Source of the DNA: Pseudomonas sp. QS1027
GTDB taxonomy: Bacteria > Pseudomonadota > Gammaproteobacteria > Pseudomonadales > Pseudomonadaceae
Assembly: GCF_002814235.1 (NCBI RefSeq)
Contig: NZ_PHSU01000016.1
Location: 1-64,000 of the forward strand
Length of the DNA: 64,000 bases
Direction: 5' to 3'
Part shown: one piece after another, positions 53,651 to 62,630 of the stretch
How positions within the stretch are numbered: the first letter of the stretch is position 1
How the letters are laid out: each line of letters starts with the position of its first letter
Notes under the pieces: generated by a model
What the model saw: only the letters and a program-made list of their open reading frames with translations
What the model was told of the DNA's origin: nothing
The model's database searches: none
Translations under genes and position numbers: made by a program

Positions 53651-53848
53651 TCAACAGCACTTCGGCCCGCCCTTGCCGCCATAACGCGCTTCCTGGCGCT
53701 CCCGGAAGAACGCCTCATAGGTCATGACCGGCTTGTCCGGGTGCTTGTTCTGCATATGCTCGACGTAGGTGTCGTAGTCGGGCATGCCGACCATCAGGCG
53801 CGCGGCCTGACCGAGGTACTTACCGAGGCGACTCAGGTCGTTGAACAT
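53651..53848 (-). CDS. ybdD: YbdD/YjiX family small protein
   Basis: 65 residues: MFNDLSRLGKYLGQAARLMV, then PDYDTYVEHM and the tail YGGKGGPKCC. Family members lie next to cstA or its paralogue and are needed for pyruvate uptake by CstA in E. coli. It starts 13 nt after the cstA stop and is almost certainly cotranscribed. Confidence 0.93.
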   Translation of the reverse strand: MFNDLSRLGKYLGQAARLMVGMPDYDTYVEHMQNKHPDKPVMTYEAFFRERQEARYGGKGGPKCC

Positions 53849-53861
53849 GGCGGTATTCCTC

Positions 53862-55928
53862 TTACGCTTCAGGCACGGCCTGGAACGGGGTTTCTTTGTC
53901 CGTGCGTTCCTTGTTGCCCCAGGCCGAAACACCGACCTTGATGGCATAGAACAGCACACTGAATACCACAAACAGGAAGAGTGCCGTCAACGCCGCGTTG
54001 GTATAGGCATTGAAGATCACGTGCTGCATCTGATTGATGTCCTTGGCCGGGGCAATCACCTGCCCGGCTTCCAACGCTACGCTGTATTTCTTCGCCAGGG
54101 AAAGGAAACCGATGGCCGGATTGGCGTCGAACAGCTTGATGAAGCCGGCGGTGGTGGTGCAGATCAACAGCCACGCCGCAGGCAGCAAGGTCACCCAGAT
54201 ATAGCGCTGGCGCTTCATCTTGATCAGCACCACGGTGCCGAGCATCAGCGCGATACCGGCGAGCATCTGATTGGAGATGCCGAACAGCGGCCACAAGGTG
54301 TTGATGCCGCCCAACGGGTCGATCACGCCCTGGTACAACAGGTAACCCCACATCGCCACACAACCGGCGGTGGCGATCAGGTTGGCGGTCCACGACTCGG
54401 TGCGCTTGAGCGCCGGGACGAAGGAACCGAGCAGGTCCTGCAGCATGAAACGTCCGGCACGGGTACCCGCATCTACCGCCGTCAGGATAAACAGCGCCTC
54501 GAACAGGATCGCGAAGTGGTACCAGAACGCCATGGTGTTTTCACCCGGCAGCACATGGTGGAGGATCTGCGCGATACCGACCGCCAGGGTCGGCGCACCG
54601 CCGGCGCGGGCCAGCACGGTGGTTTCACCGATGTCCTTGGCCACGGCCTGCAAAGCCTCGGGCGTAATCGCAAAGCCCCAACTGCTGACAGTCTGCGCCA
54701 CCGCCACCACATCACCGCCGACCACGGCCGCCGGGCTGTTCATGGCGAAGTACACGCCTGGCTCGATCACCGAAGCGGCGACCATGGCCATGATGGCCAC
54801 GAAGGACTCCATCAGCATACCGCCGTAACCGATGTAACGGGCGTTGGTTTCCTTGTCCAGCAGCTTGGGCGTGGTGCCGGAGGCGATCAGCGCGTGGAAG
54901 CCCGAGACGGCGCCACAGGCGATGGTGATGAACAGGAACGGGAACAGGCCGCCTTTCCACACCGGACCGGTGCCGTCGACGAACTGGGTCAGCGCCGGCA
55001 TTTTCAGCACGGGCATGGTGATCAGGATGCCGATCGCCAGGGCGATGATGGTGCCGATCTTGAGGAAGGTCGACAGGTAGTCGCGCGGCGCCAGGATCAG
55101 CCAGACCGGCAACACCGCCGCGACAAAACCGTAACCGACCAGCATCCAGGTGATCTGTACACCGGTGAAGCTGAACGCCTTGGCCCAGACCGGATCGGCG
55201 GCAATCTGCCCGCCGAGCCAGATCGAACCGAGCAACAGGAGCACCCCGACAATCGAGATTTCACCGATGCGGCCCGGGCGGATATAGCGCATATAGATGC
55301 CCATGAACATCGCGATCGGGATGGTCGCCATCACCGTGAAAATGCCCCATGGACTCTCGGCCAGGGCCTTGACCACGATCAGCGCCAGCACCGCGAGGAT
55401 GATGATCATGATCAGGAAGCAGCCGAACAGGGCGATGGTCCCCGGCACGCGGCCCATTTCCTCACGGACCATGTCCCCCAGGGAACGGCCGTTGCGGCGG
55501 GTGGAGAGGAACAGGACGATAAAGTCCTGCACGGCACCGGCGAACACCACGCCGGCAATCAGCCAGAGCGTACCGGGCAGGTAGCCCATCTGCGCCGCCA
55601 GCACCGGTCCGACCAGTGGCCCCGCGCCAGCGATGGCCGCGAAGTGGTGACCGAAAAGAATGTGTTTATTGGTCGGCACATAGTCCAGACCGTCGTTGTT
55701 GAGCACCGCCGGCGTGGCCCGATTGGCATCGAGCTGCATGACATTGCTGGCGATGAACAAACTGTAGTAACGATAGGCAACCAGATAGATCGCCACAGAG
55801 GCGACTACAATCCACAAGGCGTTGATCGCCTCGCCGCGGCGCAAGGCCACTACGCCCAGGGCGCATGCTCCAACGATCGCCAGCAGCAGCCAGGGTAAGT
55901 GGCGTAGCAGGCTATTATTATTTTTCAT
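53862..55928 (-). CDS. cstA: CstA-family pyruvate/peptide transporter
   Basis: 688-residue polytopic inner-membrane protein (about 16-18 helices), the family length. Characteristic features: N-terminal NKHILFGHHFAAIAGAGPL, GPVLAAQMGYLPG, SGFHALIASGTTPK, and the C-terminal domain GISNQMLAGIALMLG. E. coli homologues (CstA, BtsT) import pyruvate and peptides under carbon starvation. ATG 55928 is preferred; the earlier in-frame codons to 56009 add no homology. Two-gene unit with ybdD. Confidence 0.95.
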   Translation of the reverse strand: MKNNNSLLRHLPWLLLAIVGACALGVVALRRGEAINALWIVVASVAIYLVAYRYYSLFIASNVMQLDANRATPAVLNNDGLDYVPTNKHILFGHHFAAIAGAGPLVGPVLAAQMGYLPGTLWLIAGVVFAGAVQDFIVLFLSTRRNGRSLGDMVREEMGRVPGTIALFGCFLIMIIILAVLALIVVKALAESPWGIFTVMATIPIAMFMGIYMRYIRPGRIGEISIVGVLLLLGSIWLGGQIAADPVWAKAFSFTGVQITWMLVGYGFVAAVLPVWLILAPRDYLSTFLKIGTIIALAIGILITMPVLKMPALTQFVDGTGPVWKGGLFPFLFITIACGAVSGFHALIASGTTPKLLDKETNARYIGYGGMLMESFVAIMAMVAASVIEPGVYFAMNSPAAVVGGDVVAVAQTVSSWGFAITPEALQAVAKDIGETTVLARAGGAPTLAVGIAQILHHVLPGENTMAFWYHFAILFEALFILTAVDAGTRAGRFMLQDLLGSFVPALKRTESWTANLIATAGCVAMWGYLLYQGVIDPLGGINTLWPLFGISNQMLAGIALMLGTVVLIKMKRQRYIWVTLLPAAWLLICTTTAGFIKLFDANPAIGFLSLAKKYSVALEAGQVIAPAKDINQMQHVIFNAYTNAALTALFLFVVFSVLFYAIKVGVSAWGNKERTDKETPFQAVPEA

Positions 55929-56054
55929 TTTTATATTCCAGCCAGAGAGGACAAGAAAGACAGCCACCTTGAGTTTAGCGCCAACAGGGCCAAAGGCCAT
56001 ACCCGACATAGGTCAGGAGCGGCTTTTTATTGCCCTCGTCATGTAGACACGGCG

Positions 56055-56144
56055 GTGGCTGGCGATGACCCTCGACGATAGCCCAGGACAGCAGAAACAG
56101 CGCGGTATCCGGCTATCCATCGCCAGCAGGCTCGCTCCTGCTGG
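56055..56144. repeat. REP doublet (degenerate)
   Basis: TGGCTGGCGATG ... CATCGCCAGCAGGC with partly decayed ends, between cstA and the PilZ gene. The rest of this 258-bp gap shows nothing certain. Confidence 0.65.
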
Positions 56145-56186
56145 CTGTGGAGGCTATAGTCAGTGAATCCGCCAAGGAGCCACGCC

Positions 56187-56555
56187 ATGAGCGACCCGCA
56201 TTCCAATCGACGCCAATTCAAACGTATTGATTTCGACGCCGACACCACCCTCAGCCAGGGCTCTACCGTCTGGTCGGCGCATCTGATCGACCTGTCGCTC
56301 AAGGGGTTGCTGCTTCAGCGGCCCGGTACCTGGGATGACAGCAACGAAGGCATCTTCCGTATCGACATTCGCCTGGCGGCGAACGCCCATGTCGAAATGG
56401 ACGCCGAACTGGTGCACCGGGAAAAAGACCACCTGGGTTTCAAGTGCCTGCACATCGGCCTGGAATCAATCCAGCACCTGCGGCGCCTGATCGAGCTCAA
56501 CCTCGCCGATGCGGCGGAGCTTGAGCGGGAACTCGGCGCCCTGATCGAACTGTAA
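56187..56555 (+). CDS. mapZ: PilZ-domain c-di-GMP adaptor (MapZ-like)
   Basis: 122 residues, one PilZ domain with both c-di-GMP motifs: RRQFKR (RxxxR, residues 8-13) and DLSLKG (D/NxSxxG). Sequence and position match PAO1 PA4608, known as MapZ, which binds the chemotaxis methyltransferase CheR1 when loaded with c-di-GMP; the C-terminal HLRRLIELNLADAAELEREL helix is very similar. AAGGAG lies 8 nt before the ATG. CheR partners are outside the window. MorA at 43 kb is a possible c-di-GMP source, but this is inference. Confidence 0.88.
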   Translation: MSDPHSNRRQFKRIDFDADTTLSQGSTVWSAHLIDLSLKGLLLQRPGTWDDSNEGIFRIDIRLAANAHVEMDAELVHREKDHLGFKCLHIGLESIQHLRRLIELNLADAAELERELGALIEL

Positions 56556-56565
56556 AGAGCCTCCC

Positions 56566-56594
56566 TTGCAGGAGCCGGCTTGCTGGCGATGCGA
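56566..56594 (+). repeat. Single REP unit
   Basis: TTGCAGGAGCCGGCTTGCTG... as a lone half-element, with no inverted partner, immediately after the PilZ gene stop and before the convergent hypothetical gene. Confidence 0.75.
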
Positions 56595-56640
56595 GGGTGA
56601 ATGCCCCTTCGCGATCACCGACAAACCCGCGCCGACAACA

Positions 56641-57369
56641 TCAGGGAAACGCCGAGCGCTGCGGAAAATCGCTCTCGGTGTCCCAATACCCCGCCTCTTG
56701 CCGCGACGCCAGTTGCCAGGCGCCGTCCTTGAAACGATAAGTCCGGTAGGTGGTGACGAACTCTTCATCCTCGCTCGCCGGCGACGAGGACACCTGCTGG
56801 ATCTGCGCCACACCGTCTGCCGTCGGCGCGCCGACCTGCCAGGCCGCCTTGCCGGTCTGAGCGAGGAACAGCGCTTCGCTCTTGCCATCCGGCGTGCGAT
56901 AGACCGTGGTATTGAGCTTACCCGTCGACGGCATCAGCACCTGGGTGGCCGGACCGCTGTAAGTGCCCATCGGCGCGGTTTCATCGATGGTCAGGAAAAA
57001 CGCCGGGGCCGGCAGGCCTGTCAGCGGTGCTTTCTCTACAGTCGCCAGTGGATAACCCAGGCTTTTGTTTTCCAGCGCATCACCGGAGGCCGCCAGCAAG
57101 CGCACCTGCGCGTCGACGAACGGGGTGTTCTCGACATCCGCGGCGAGCACCTGGTCCTCGATATTTTCCGGCTCCGTACCGTTGCCCCAGAGGGCGCGAT
57201 GCAGGTCAGGAGTAATGCGCGCGTCCTCCAGCACCTCCAACACCTGCCCGTTATCAATCGGCAACTGCTGGGCCACGCGATAACCGGCGGGCACCTGCGC
57301 CGCCGCCCCCGCCAAGCCGCACCACACAGCCAATCCCAACCCCAGCACGGCCGAGTTGAAACCTTTCAT
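56641..57369 (-). CDS. Uncharacterised exported protein
   Basis: 242 residues with a signal peptide ending AAAQ (about 22-25). The mature protein is mixed alpha/beta, with VDAQVRLLAASGDALENK and PAPAFFLTIDETAPMGTYSG, and no Cys-rich or catalytic motif. GGGAG lies 8 nt before the ATG at 57369. It follows radA by 46 nt on the same strand. Possibly the PAO1 PA4610 equivalent; function unknown. Confidence 0.7.
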   Translation of the reverse strand: MKGFNSAVLGLGLAVWCGLAGAAAQVPAGYRVAQQLPIDNGQVLEVLEDARITPDLHRALWGNGTEPENIEDQVLAADVENTPFVDAQVRLLAASGDALENKSLGYPLATVEKAPLTGLPAPAFFLTIDETAPMGTYSGPATQVLMPSTGKLNTTVYRTPDGKSEALFLAQTGKAAWQVGAPTADGVAQIQQVSSSPASEDEEFVTTYRTYRFKDGAWQLASRQEAGYWDTESDFPQRSAFP

Positions 57370-57415
57370 CCTTTGACTCCCTTCCTATAGGTGGATTTGA
57401 TGGGTGAAGCGTTCA

Positions 57416-58783
57416 TTATTCAAACAACGCATCCAAAGCCTGTTCCAAGCGCGTCACCGCGATGATCACCAGCCCCGGCGGCGCTTCTTTCGGCGCATTG
57501 CCCTTGGGCACGATGGCCCGCTTGAAACCATGCTTGGCCGCCTCTTTAAGACGCTCCTGGCCGCTGGGCACCGGCCGCACTTCGCCGGACAGGCCGACTT
57601 CGCCGAACACCAGCAGGTCGTGGGGCAACGGCCGGTTGCGCAGGCTGGACATGATCGCCGCCAGCAACGCCAGGTCCGAGGCGGTCTCCAGGACCTTGAC
57701 CCCGCCGACGACGTTGAGGAACACATCCTGGTCGTGGGTCGGAATCCCGCCATGGCGGTGCAGGACCGCCAGCAGCATCGCCAGGCGATTCGGGTCCAGG
57801 CCGAGGGTGACCCGGCGCGGGTTGGCCAGATGACTGTCGTCCACCAGGGCCTGCACCTCCACCAGCATCGGCCGGGTGCCTTCCCAGGTGGCCATGACCA
57901 CACTGCCCGGCACTTCTTCCTGGGCCCGGGTGAGGAAAATCGCCGAAGGATTGGACACTTCCTTCAGGCCGCGGTCGGTCATGCCGAACACGCCCAGCTC
58001 ATTGACCGCGCCGAAACGGTTCTTCACCGCGCGCAACAGGCGCAGACGACCATCCGACTCACCTTCGAAATACAACACGGTGTCGACCATGTGTTCGAGT
58101 ACTCGCGGCCCGGCCAGGGCGCCTTCCTTGGTCACGTGACCGACCAGGAAAATCGCCGTGCCGCTCTGCTTCGCATAACGCACCAGCAACGCCGCGCTCT
58201 CGCGGACCTGGGACACGCCGCCCGGCGCCGATTGCAACTGCTCGGTGAAAATGGTCTGGATCGAGTCGATCACCATGACCTTGGGCTTTTCCACCCGGGC
58301 GGTGGCAATGATGGTTTCGATACAGGTCTCGGTCATCACCCGCAGCTGGTCCTGGGGCAGGCCCAGGCGGCGGGCGCGCATGGCGACCTGCTGTTGCGAT
58401 TCTTCGCCGGTGACATACAGCGCCGGCATACGCGTGGCGAGATTGCACAGGGTCTGCAGCAGAATGGTCGACTTGCCGATGCCCGGGTCGCCACCGATCA
58501 GCACCACCGAGCCGTCCACCAGGCCGCCGCCGAGCACTCGATCGAGCTCCCCGGACGCGGTGGAAAAGCGCGGGATTTCCTCGACACTGACTTCGGCCAG
58601 GGTCTTGATCTGCGCCTGCTGCCCGGCCCAGCCGGTGCGACCGCTGGGCGGCGCGGCACCGCCGCTTTCCACCATCGTCTCGGTCAGGGTGTTCCAGGCC
58701 CCGCATTCACCGCACTGGCCGGCCCACTTGGGAAAGGTCGCGCCGCACTCGGTGCAGCCGTACATGCGCTTGGCCTTGGCCAT
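57416..58783 (-). CDS. radA: DNA repair protein RadA (Sms)
   Basis: RecA-like branch-migration ATPase involved in recombinational repair. 455 residues from ATG 58783: N-terminal zinc finger CTECGATFPKWAGQCGECGAW, Walker A GDPGIGKST, the RadA-specific KNRFG motif (VKNRFGAVNELGVF), and a C-terminal Lon-protease-like domain. The upstream codons MGVQ are not needed. The neighbouring exported protein is downstream on the same strand. Confidence 0.97.
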   Translation of the reverse strand: MAKAKRMYGCTECGATFPKWAGQCGECGAWNTLTETMVESGGAAPPSGRTGWAGQQAQIKTLAEVSVEEIPRFSTASGELDRVLGGGLVDGSVVLIGGDPGIGKSTILLQTLCNLATRMPALYVTGEESQQQVAMRARRLGLPQDQLRVMTETCIETIIATARVEKPKVMVIDSIQTIFTEQLQSAPGGVSQVRESAALLVRYAKQSGTAIFLVGHVTKEGALAGPRVLEHMVDTVLYFEGESDGRLRLLRAVKNRFGAVNELGVFGMTDRGLKEVSNPSAIFLTRAQEEVPGSVVMATWEGTRPMLVEVQALVDDSHLANPRRVTLGLDPNRLAMLLAVLHRHGGIPTHDQDVFLNVVGGVKVLETASDLALLAAIMSSLRNRPLPHDLLVFGEVGLSGEVRPVPSGQERLKEAAKHGFKRAIVPKGNAPKEAPPGLVIIAVTRLEQALDALFE

Positions 58784-58828
58784 CTGAACCCCCACGCAAA
58801 ACCGCGATGATAGCTCAGCTGGCGGCGA

Positions 58829-59380
58829 TCAGCGCGGCGCCGGTGTGCGGATTTCGCCGTCCGCCAGACGCGCCGCGCTATTGCCCAGCGGATCTTCGGC
58901 ATCGAGGTTGGCACCTTTGGCCGCCAAGGCGTCCAGCAGCCCGGTGCGCTTGAACAGTCCGGCGTACATGGCGGCGGTCTGGCCGGCACCGTTGCGCTGG
59001 TCGGGGTTGCAGTCGGTGGCGAGCAGGCGCCGGGCGATGCTGACTTCGCCCTTGAAGATCGCGCCCATCAACGCGGTGTTGCCGCGTTTGTCCTGGACAC
59101 AGGCATTGGCACCGGCGGCGAGCAGGCGTTCAACGGCGGGGCCCTGGCCATGGTAGGCGGCCAGGATCAGCGCGGTGTAGCCCTGGTCGTCCTGGGTATC
59201 GAGGCTGTAGCCGGCGTCGATGAAGGTGTTGAGCATCTCGACGTCGCCACCGCGGGCGGCGTCGAAATAGTAATCCTTGAGCTGCGCCTGGAGCGCGGCC
59301 GGGTCGGTGGGAACCGGTGCATCCTGGGCCGAAGCCGCGAAGGCACAGGTCAGTAAAAGCAGGAAAGCATAAATACGCAT
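58829..59380 (-). CDS. ankB: Ankyrin-repeat periplasmic protein AnkB
   Basis: 183 residues with a signal peptide (MRIYAFLLLLTCAFAASA), then about four ankyrin repeats (LDTQDDQGYTALILAAYHGQ, ACVQDKRGNTALMGAIFKGE and so on). In P. aeruginosa AnkB is exported with and needed for full activity of catalase KatB, and katB-ankB form an operon. Here katB lies 211 nt upstream, with a REP doublet between them. It ends 45 nt before the radA start. Confidence 0.88.
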   Translation of the reverse strand: MRIYAFLLLLTCAFAASAQDAPVPTDPAALQAQLKDYYFDAARGGDVEMLNTFIDAGYSLDTQDDQGYTALILAAYHGQGPAVERLLAAGANACVQDKRGNTALMGAIFKGEVSIARRLLATDCNPDQRNGAGQTAAMYAGLFKRTGLLDALAAKGANLDAEDPLGNSAARLADGEIRTPAPR

Positions 59381-59465
59381 CGTTGGTGCTCCTACAGCGT
59401 TCATGCCGCTGCAATGAGGGCTTCAGGAATCCTGATAACACGGTGCTTTGCGGTGATACGCCAAT

Positions 59466-59551
59466 CTGTAGGAGCCGGCTTGCTGGCGATGAGGCCCTTG
59501 AGCCAGACAGGGTCCTCACGGACGCCATCGCCAGCAAGCCGGCTCCTACAG
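59466..59551. repeat. REP doublet between katB and ankB
   Basis: CTGTAGGAGCCGGCTTGCTG ... inverted partner ending GGCTCCTACAG. The first part of the spacer (GAGGCCCTTGAGCCA) and the inner arm (CGGACGCCATCGCCAGCAA) match the copy at 30085-30170. It may reduce or end transcription from katB into ankB. Confidence 0.92.
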
Positions 59552-59591
59552 GATTGGTGGTGTTTTCAGGACCGGATTTGAGTGATGGACC

Positions 59592-61133
59592 TCAATCCGA
59601 CAGCTTCGCCGCCAACGCCTTGACCCGCGCCAGGTCACCCTTGGCCACCTTGGTCACCCCCGCGCCATACTCCGGGTCGGCCTTGTAGAGAAACGACAGC
59701 ATGATGTGCTTGCTTTCGTCGTCGGTGTCCGCCAGGGAACCGCCGAAGTTCTCGATCAGGTCCTGCTTTTCCTTCTTGCTGTAGGAGCGGTACAGGTCAC
59801 CGGCCTGCTTGAAGTTCTGCTCACGCTGGATCTTCGCCTGCTGGGTACTGCCGGCCAGGGCCAACTGGCTGTAGCGGGCTGCCTGCGGTTCTTCGCGAGG
59901 CAGCAACCGGCTGGGCTGGTAATTCACCCCGGTGCTGGTATGACCGCTGTTCATCACCCCATCCTGATTGCCGTTGTTGACCGCGACTTTCGGCGCATTG
60001 ATCGGCAACTGCAGCGCGTTCGGCCCCAGGCGATACATCTGCGTATCGGCATAGGAGAAGACCCGGCCCTGCAACAGCCGATCCTCGGACGGCTCGATAC
60101 CCGGCACCAGGTTGGCCGGGGCCATGGCGACCTGCTCGGTTTCCTGGAAGACATTCGCCGGGTTGCGATCCAGCACCATCTGCCCGACCTTGCGCTCAGG
60201 CACGCCCGGCCAGATCTTGGTGGCATCCAGCGCATCGAAGTCGAACTTGCCCAGGTCCGCTGGCGTCAGGACCTGGACATACAGATCCCACTTCGGAAAC
60301 TCGCCCTTGTTGATATGCGCCACCAGATCGTGGGTCATATGGCTGTAATCCTTGCCCTGCACTTCGACGACCGATTTTGGATCCAAGTTTCGAATCCCTT
60401 GCAGGCTCTTCCAATGGAACTTGACGTAATGCACGTCGCCCTTGGCATTGATCAACTTGTAGGCATGCACACCATTGCCATCCATCTCCCGGTAACTGGC
60501 CGGCGTACCGGAGTCCGAGTACAACTCGGTCAGAGTACGAGTGGCCTCCGGGACATGGGAGAAGAAGTCGAAACGCCGCGAGTCGTCATCGAGGTTGGTC
60601 CGCGGATCGGGCTTGAAGGCATGCACCATGTCCGGGAACTTGATGGCATCGCGAATGAAGAAGGTCGGGAAGTTGTTGCCCACCAGGTCCCAGTTGCCTT
60701 CGCTGGTATAGAACTTGGTGGCGAAGCCGCGCGGGTCACGCAGGGTTTCCGGCGAGTGGTTACCGTGCACCACCGCGGAGAAACGCACGAATACCGGGGT
60801 GGCGCTGCCGGCGGCAAAGACCTTGGCCTTGCTCAGGTCGCTCAGGTCATCGGTGACGGTAAAGGTGCCATGGGCGCCGGTGCCCCGCGCATGCACGACG
60901 CGCTCCGGAATGCGCTCACGGTCGAAGCGCTGGAGTTTCTGGATCAGTTGTACGTCCTGCAGCAGCACCGGCCCGGCGGCGCCGGCGGTCTGCGAGTTCT
61001 GGTTATCGCCAACCGCGGCACCGTTGTCACGGGTCAGGGTCGCGGCCTGGACGGACAGGGATAGCAGGCTGGCGCTCAAGACGCACAGCACGCGCCTTGA
61101 AGAAATGCTTCCAAGGGCTGGAATGATGTTCAT
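59592..61133 (-). CDS. katB: Periplasmic heme catalase KatB
   Basis: 513-residue monofunctional catalase with a Sec signal peptide (SASLLSLSVQA), as in KatB of P. aeruginosa. Active-site residues: His about 81 in VVHARGTGAHG, Asn in VGNNFPTFFIRD, and heme-ligand Tyr in FSYADTQMYRLG. It starts at ATG 61133 with AGAGGA 7 nt upstream. The leader can fold into a long hairpin whose 3' arm covers this site. H2O2-induced expression via OxyR is likely from the family; only a weak partial OxyR site was found. Confidence 0.95.
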   Translation of the reverse strand: MNIIPALGSISSRRVLCVLSASLLSLSVQAATLTRDNGAAVGDNQNSQTAGAAGPVLLQDVQLIQKLQRFDRERIPERVVHARGTGAHGTFTVTDDLSDLSKAKVFAAGSATPVFVRFSAVVHGNHSPETLRDPRGFATKFYTSEGNWDLVGNNFPTFFIRDAIKFPDMVHAFKPDPRTNLDDDSRRFDFFSHVPEATRTLTELYSDSGTPASYREMDGNGVHAYKLINAKGDVHYVKFHWKSLQGIRNLDPKSVVEVQGKDYSHMTHDLVAHINKGEFPKWDLYVQVLTPADLGKFDFDALDATKIWPGVPERKVGQMVLDRNPANVFQETEQVAMAPANLVPGIEPSEDRLLQGRVFSYADTQMYRLGPNALQLPINAPKVAVNNGNQDGVMNSGHTSTGVNYQPSRLLPREEPQAARYSQLALAGSTQQAKIQREQNFKQAGDLYRSYSKKEKQDLIENFGGSLADTDDESKHIMLSFLYKADPEYGAGVTKVAKGDLARVKALAAKLSD

Positions 61134-61141
61134 GTCGGACT

Positions 61142-61184
61142 CCTCTGGTTTTTGTAGAGCGCATCCTGATGCGCTGACCAGAGG
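61142..61184 (-). promoter_or_regulatory. Leader hairpin covering the katB ribosome binding site
   Basis: On the minus strand CCTCTGGT (61184..61177) pairs with ACCAGAGG (61149..61142), an 8-bp perfect outer stem. An inner perfect palindrome AGCGCATC-AG-GATGCGCT lies at 61175..61158. The outer 3' arm contains AGAGG, the Shine-Dalgarno of katB. Effect on translation is inferred. Confidence 0.65.
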
Positions 61185-61418
61185 CTAGTGACTGAGGCCC
61201 GGTTCTCTAAATAGAAAAGCCTGAAGAGGTCGATTGAGAAAATAGACGGGCCATCCACCGCCAAGGCGCGTATTCCGCGCGATTGCTGGCACTTTGCAAA
61301 CTTTTTCCCGGGCAACCGGTCGATTAGAGCAAGCGCAGCCGGCCCCGCGCATACAGCAAGATGCGCGCGGCTCCATTACACTGCGCTCACTCCACTCATC
61401 TGTAACAAGGAATAACCT

Positions 61419-61832
61419 ATGAGCGTGCTCAGTGAGTTCAAGGCCTTCGCGGTCAAGGGCAATGTGGTCGACATGGCCGTCGGTATCATCATCGGCGCGG
61501 CCTTCGGCAAAATCGTCTCGTCGTTTGTCGGCGATGTGGTGATGCCACCGATCGGGCTGCTCATCGGCGGGGTCGACTTCAGTGCCCTGGCCATTACCTT
61601 GAAAGCCGCCGACGGCAATGTGCCGGCCGTGGTCCTGGCCTATGGCAAATTCATTCAGAGTTGCATCGACTTCATCATCGTCGCCTTCGCCATTTTCATG
61701 GGGGTCAAGGCCATCAACCGGCTCAAGCGCGAAGAGGCGGTAGCCCCGACCCTGCCGGCGGTCCCGACCAAGGAAGAGGAATTGCTGGGCGAGATCCGCG
61801 ACCTGCTCAAGGCCCAGGCCAACAAGCCCTGA
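61419..61832 (+). CDS. mscL: Large-conductance mechanosensitive channel MscL
   Basis: 137-residue homopentameric inner-membrane channel that opens on hypo-osmotic shock. The N-terminus MSVLSEFKAFAVKGNVVDMA, helix TM1 with AVGIIIGAAFGKIVSS, TM2 with CIDFIIVAFAIFMGVKAINR and a C-terminal charged helix are typical. AAGGA lies 9 nt before the ATG. It converges with fpr (21-nt gap). Confidence 0.97.
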   Translation: MSVLSEFKAFAVKGNVVDMAVGIIIGAAFGKIVSSFVGDVVMPPIGLLIGGVDFSALAITLKAADGNVPAVVLAYGKFIQSCIDFIIVAFAIFMGVKAINRLKREEAVAPTLPAVPTKEEELLGEIRDLLKAQANKP

Positions 61833-61853
61833 CCGCCACAACGCGGTGTGGCC

Positions 61854-62630
61854 CTACCAGTAGTTCTCCACCGCCACCTGCCCGGGGCGCCGGCTCAGAC
61901 TGAGCTGCAAGCCCCGTTGCTTGAGCAGCGCCCGGGTGTCATCGATCATCTGTGGGTTGCCGCACAGCATCACCCGTGAATGCTCGGGTGACAGCGCCAC
62001 ACCCGCCACCCGTTCAAGCTCGCCGTTCTCGATCAGGTGAGTGATGCGCCCGTTCAACAGACCCGGGCACTGCTCGCGGGTCACCGTGGCAATGAACTGC
62101 AGCTTGTGGCCGTGCCCGGCCAGGTAATCGCGCCCGGCCAGGCCGGCGATCAGTTCCCGATAAGCCAGCTCCGTCGCCTCGCGGGCACTGTAGACCAGGA
62201 TAATCCGCTCGAAGCGCTCCCAGACCTCGAAATCCTGCAGGATCGACAGGAACGGCGCGATACCGGTGCCGGTGGCCAGCAGCCAGAGGTCACGCCCGTC
62301 GACGAAACGGTCCAGGGTCAGGTAACCGAACGCCTGCTTGTCGACCAGCAAGGTGTCGCCCTCGCGCAGGCGACTCAGCTCGCTGGTGAATTCGCCCCCG
62401 GGCACGACGATGGAAAAGAACTCGAGGAACTCGTCATGGGGCGAGGACACCATCGAATAAGCCCGCCACACCACGCTGCCGTCGGCCTTGCTCACCCCAA
62501 GGCGGGCGAACTGGCCGGCGCGAAAACGAAAGCCGGCATCACGACTGGCACGCAAGGTGAACAGGCTGGGCGTCAAGGGCTGGACATCGAGCAGGGCCTG
62601 GCGAGTGAACTTCTCGGCGCTGGCAGTCAT
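61854..62630 (-). CDS. fpr: Ferredoxin/flavodoxin-NADP+ reductase Fpr
   Basis: FAD enzyme moving electrons between NADPH and ferredoxin/flavodoxin; helps oxidative-stress and iron-storage metabolism. 258 residues with RAYSMVSSP (FAD-binding), GTGIAPFLSILQD (NADPH pyrophosphate site) and C-terminal VAVENYW. The terminal Trp is as in the bacterial Fpr subgroup. The start at 62630 matches family length. In many pseudomonads a LysR-type FinR is adjacent; here the divergent neighbour is a LuxR-type gene. Confidence 0.95.
   Translation of the reverse strand: MTASAEKFTRQALLDVQPLTPSLFTLRASRDAGFRFRAGQFARLGVSKADGSVVWRAYSMVSSPHDEFLEFFSIVVPGGEFTSELSRLREGDTLLVDKQAFGYLTLDRFVDGRDLWLLATGTGIAPFLSILQDFEVWERFERIILVYSAREATELAYRELIAGLAGRDYLAGHGHKLQFIATVTREQCPGLLNGRITHLIENGELERVAGVALSPEHSRVMLCGNPQMIDDTRALLKQRGLQLSLSRRPGQVAVENYW

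Noticed and set aside
53841..55898. 685-residue plus-strand open frame
   Set aside because: Antisense shadow of cstA; composed largely of His/Gln/Asp/Gly repeats with no domain.
61185..61260. OxyR binding site upstream of katB
   Set aside because: ATAG/CTAT elements occur, but only two of the four tetrads fit the 7-nt spacing. Regulation is likely from the family, but I do not claim the site.
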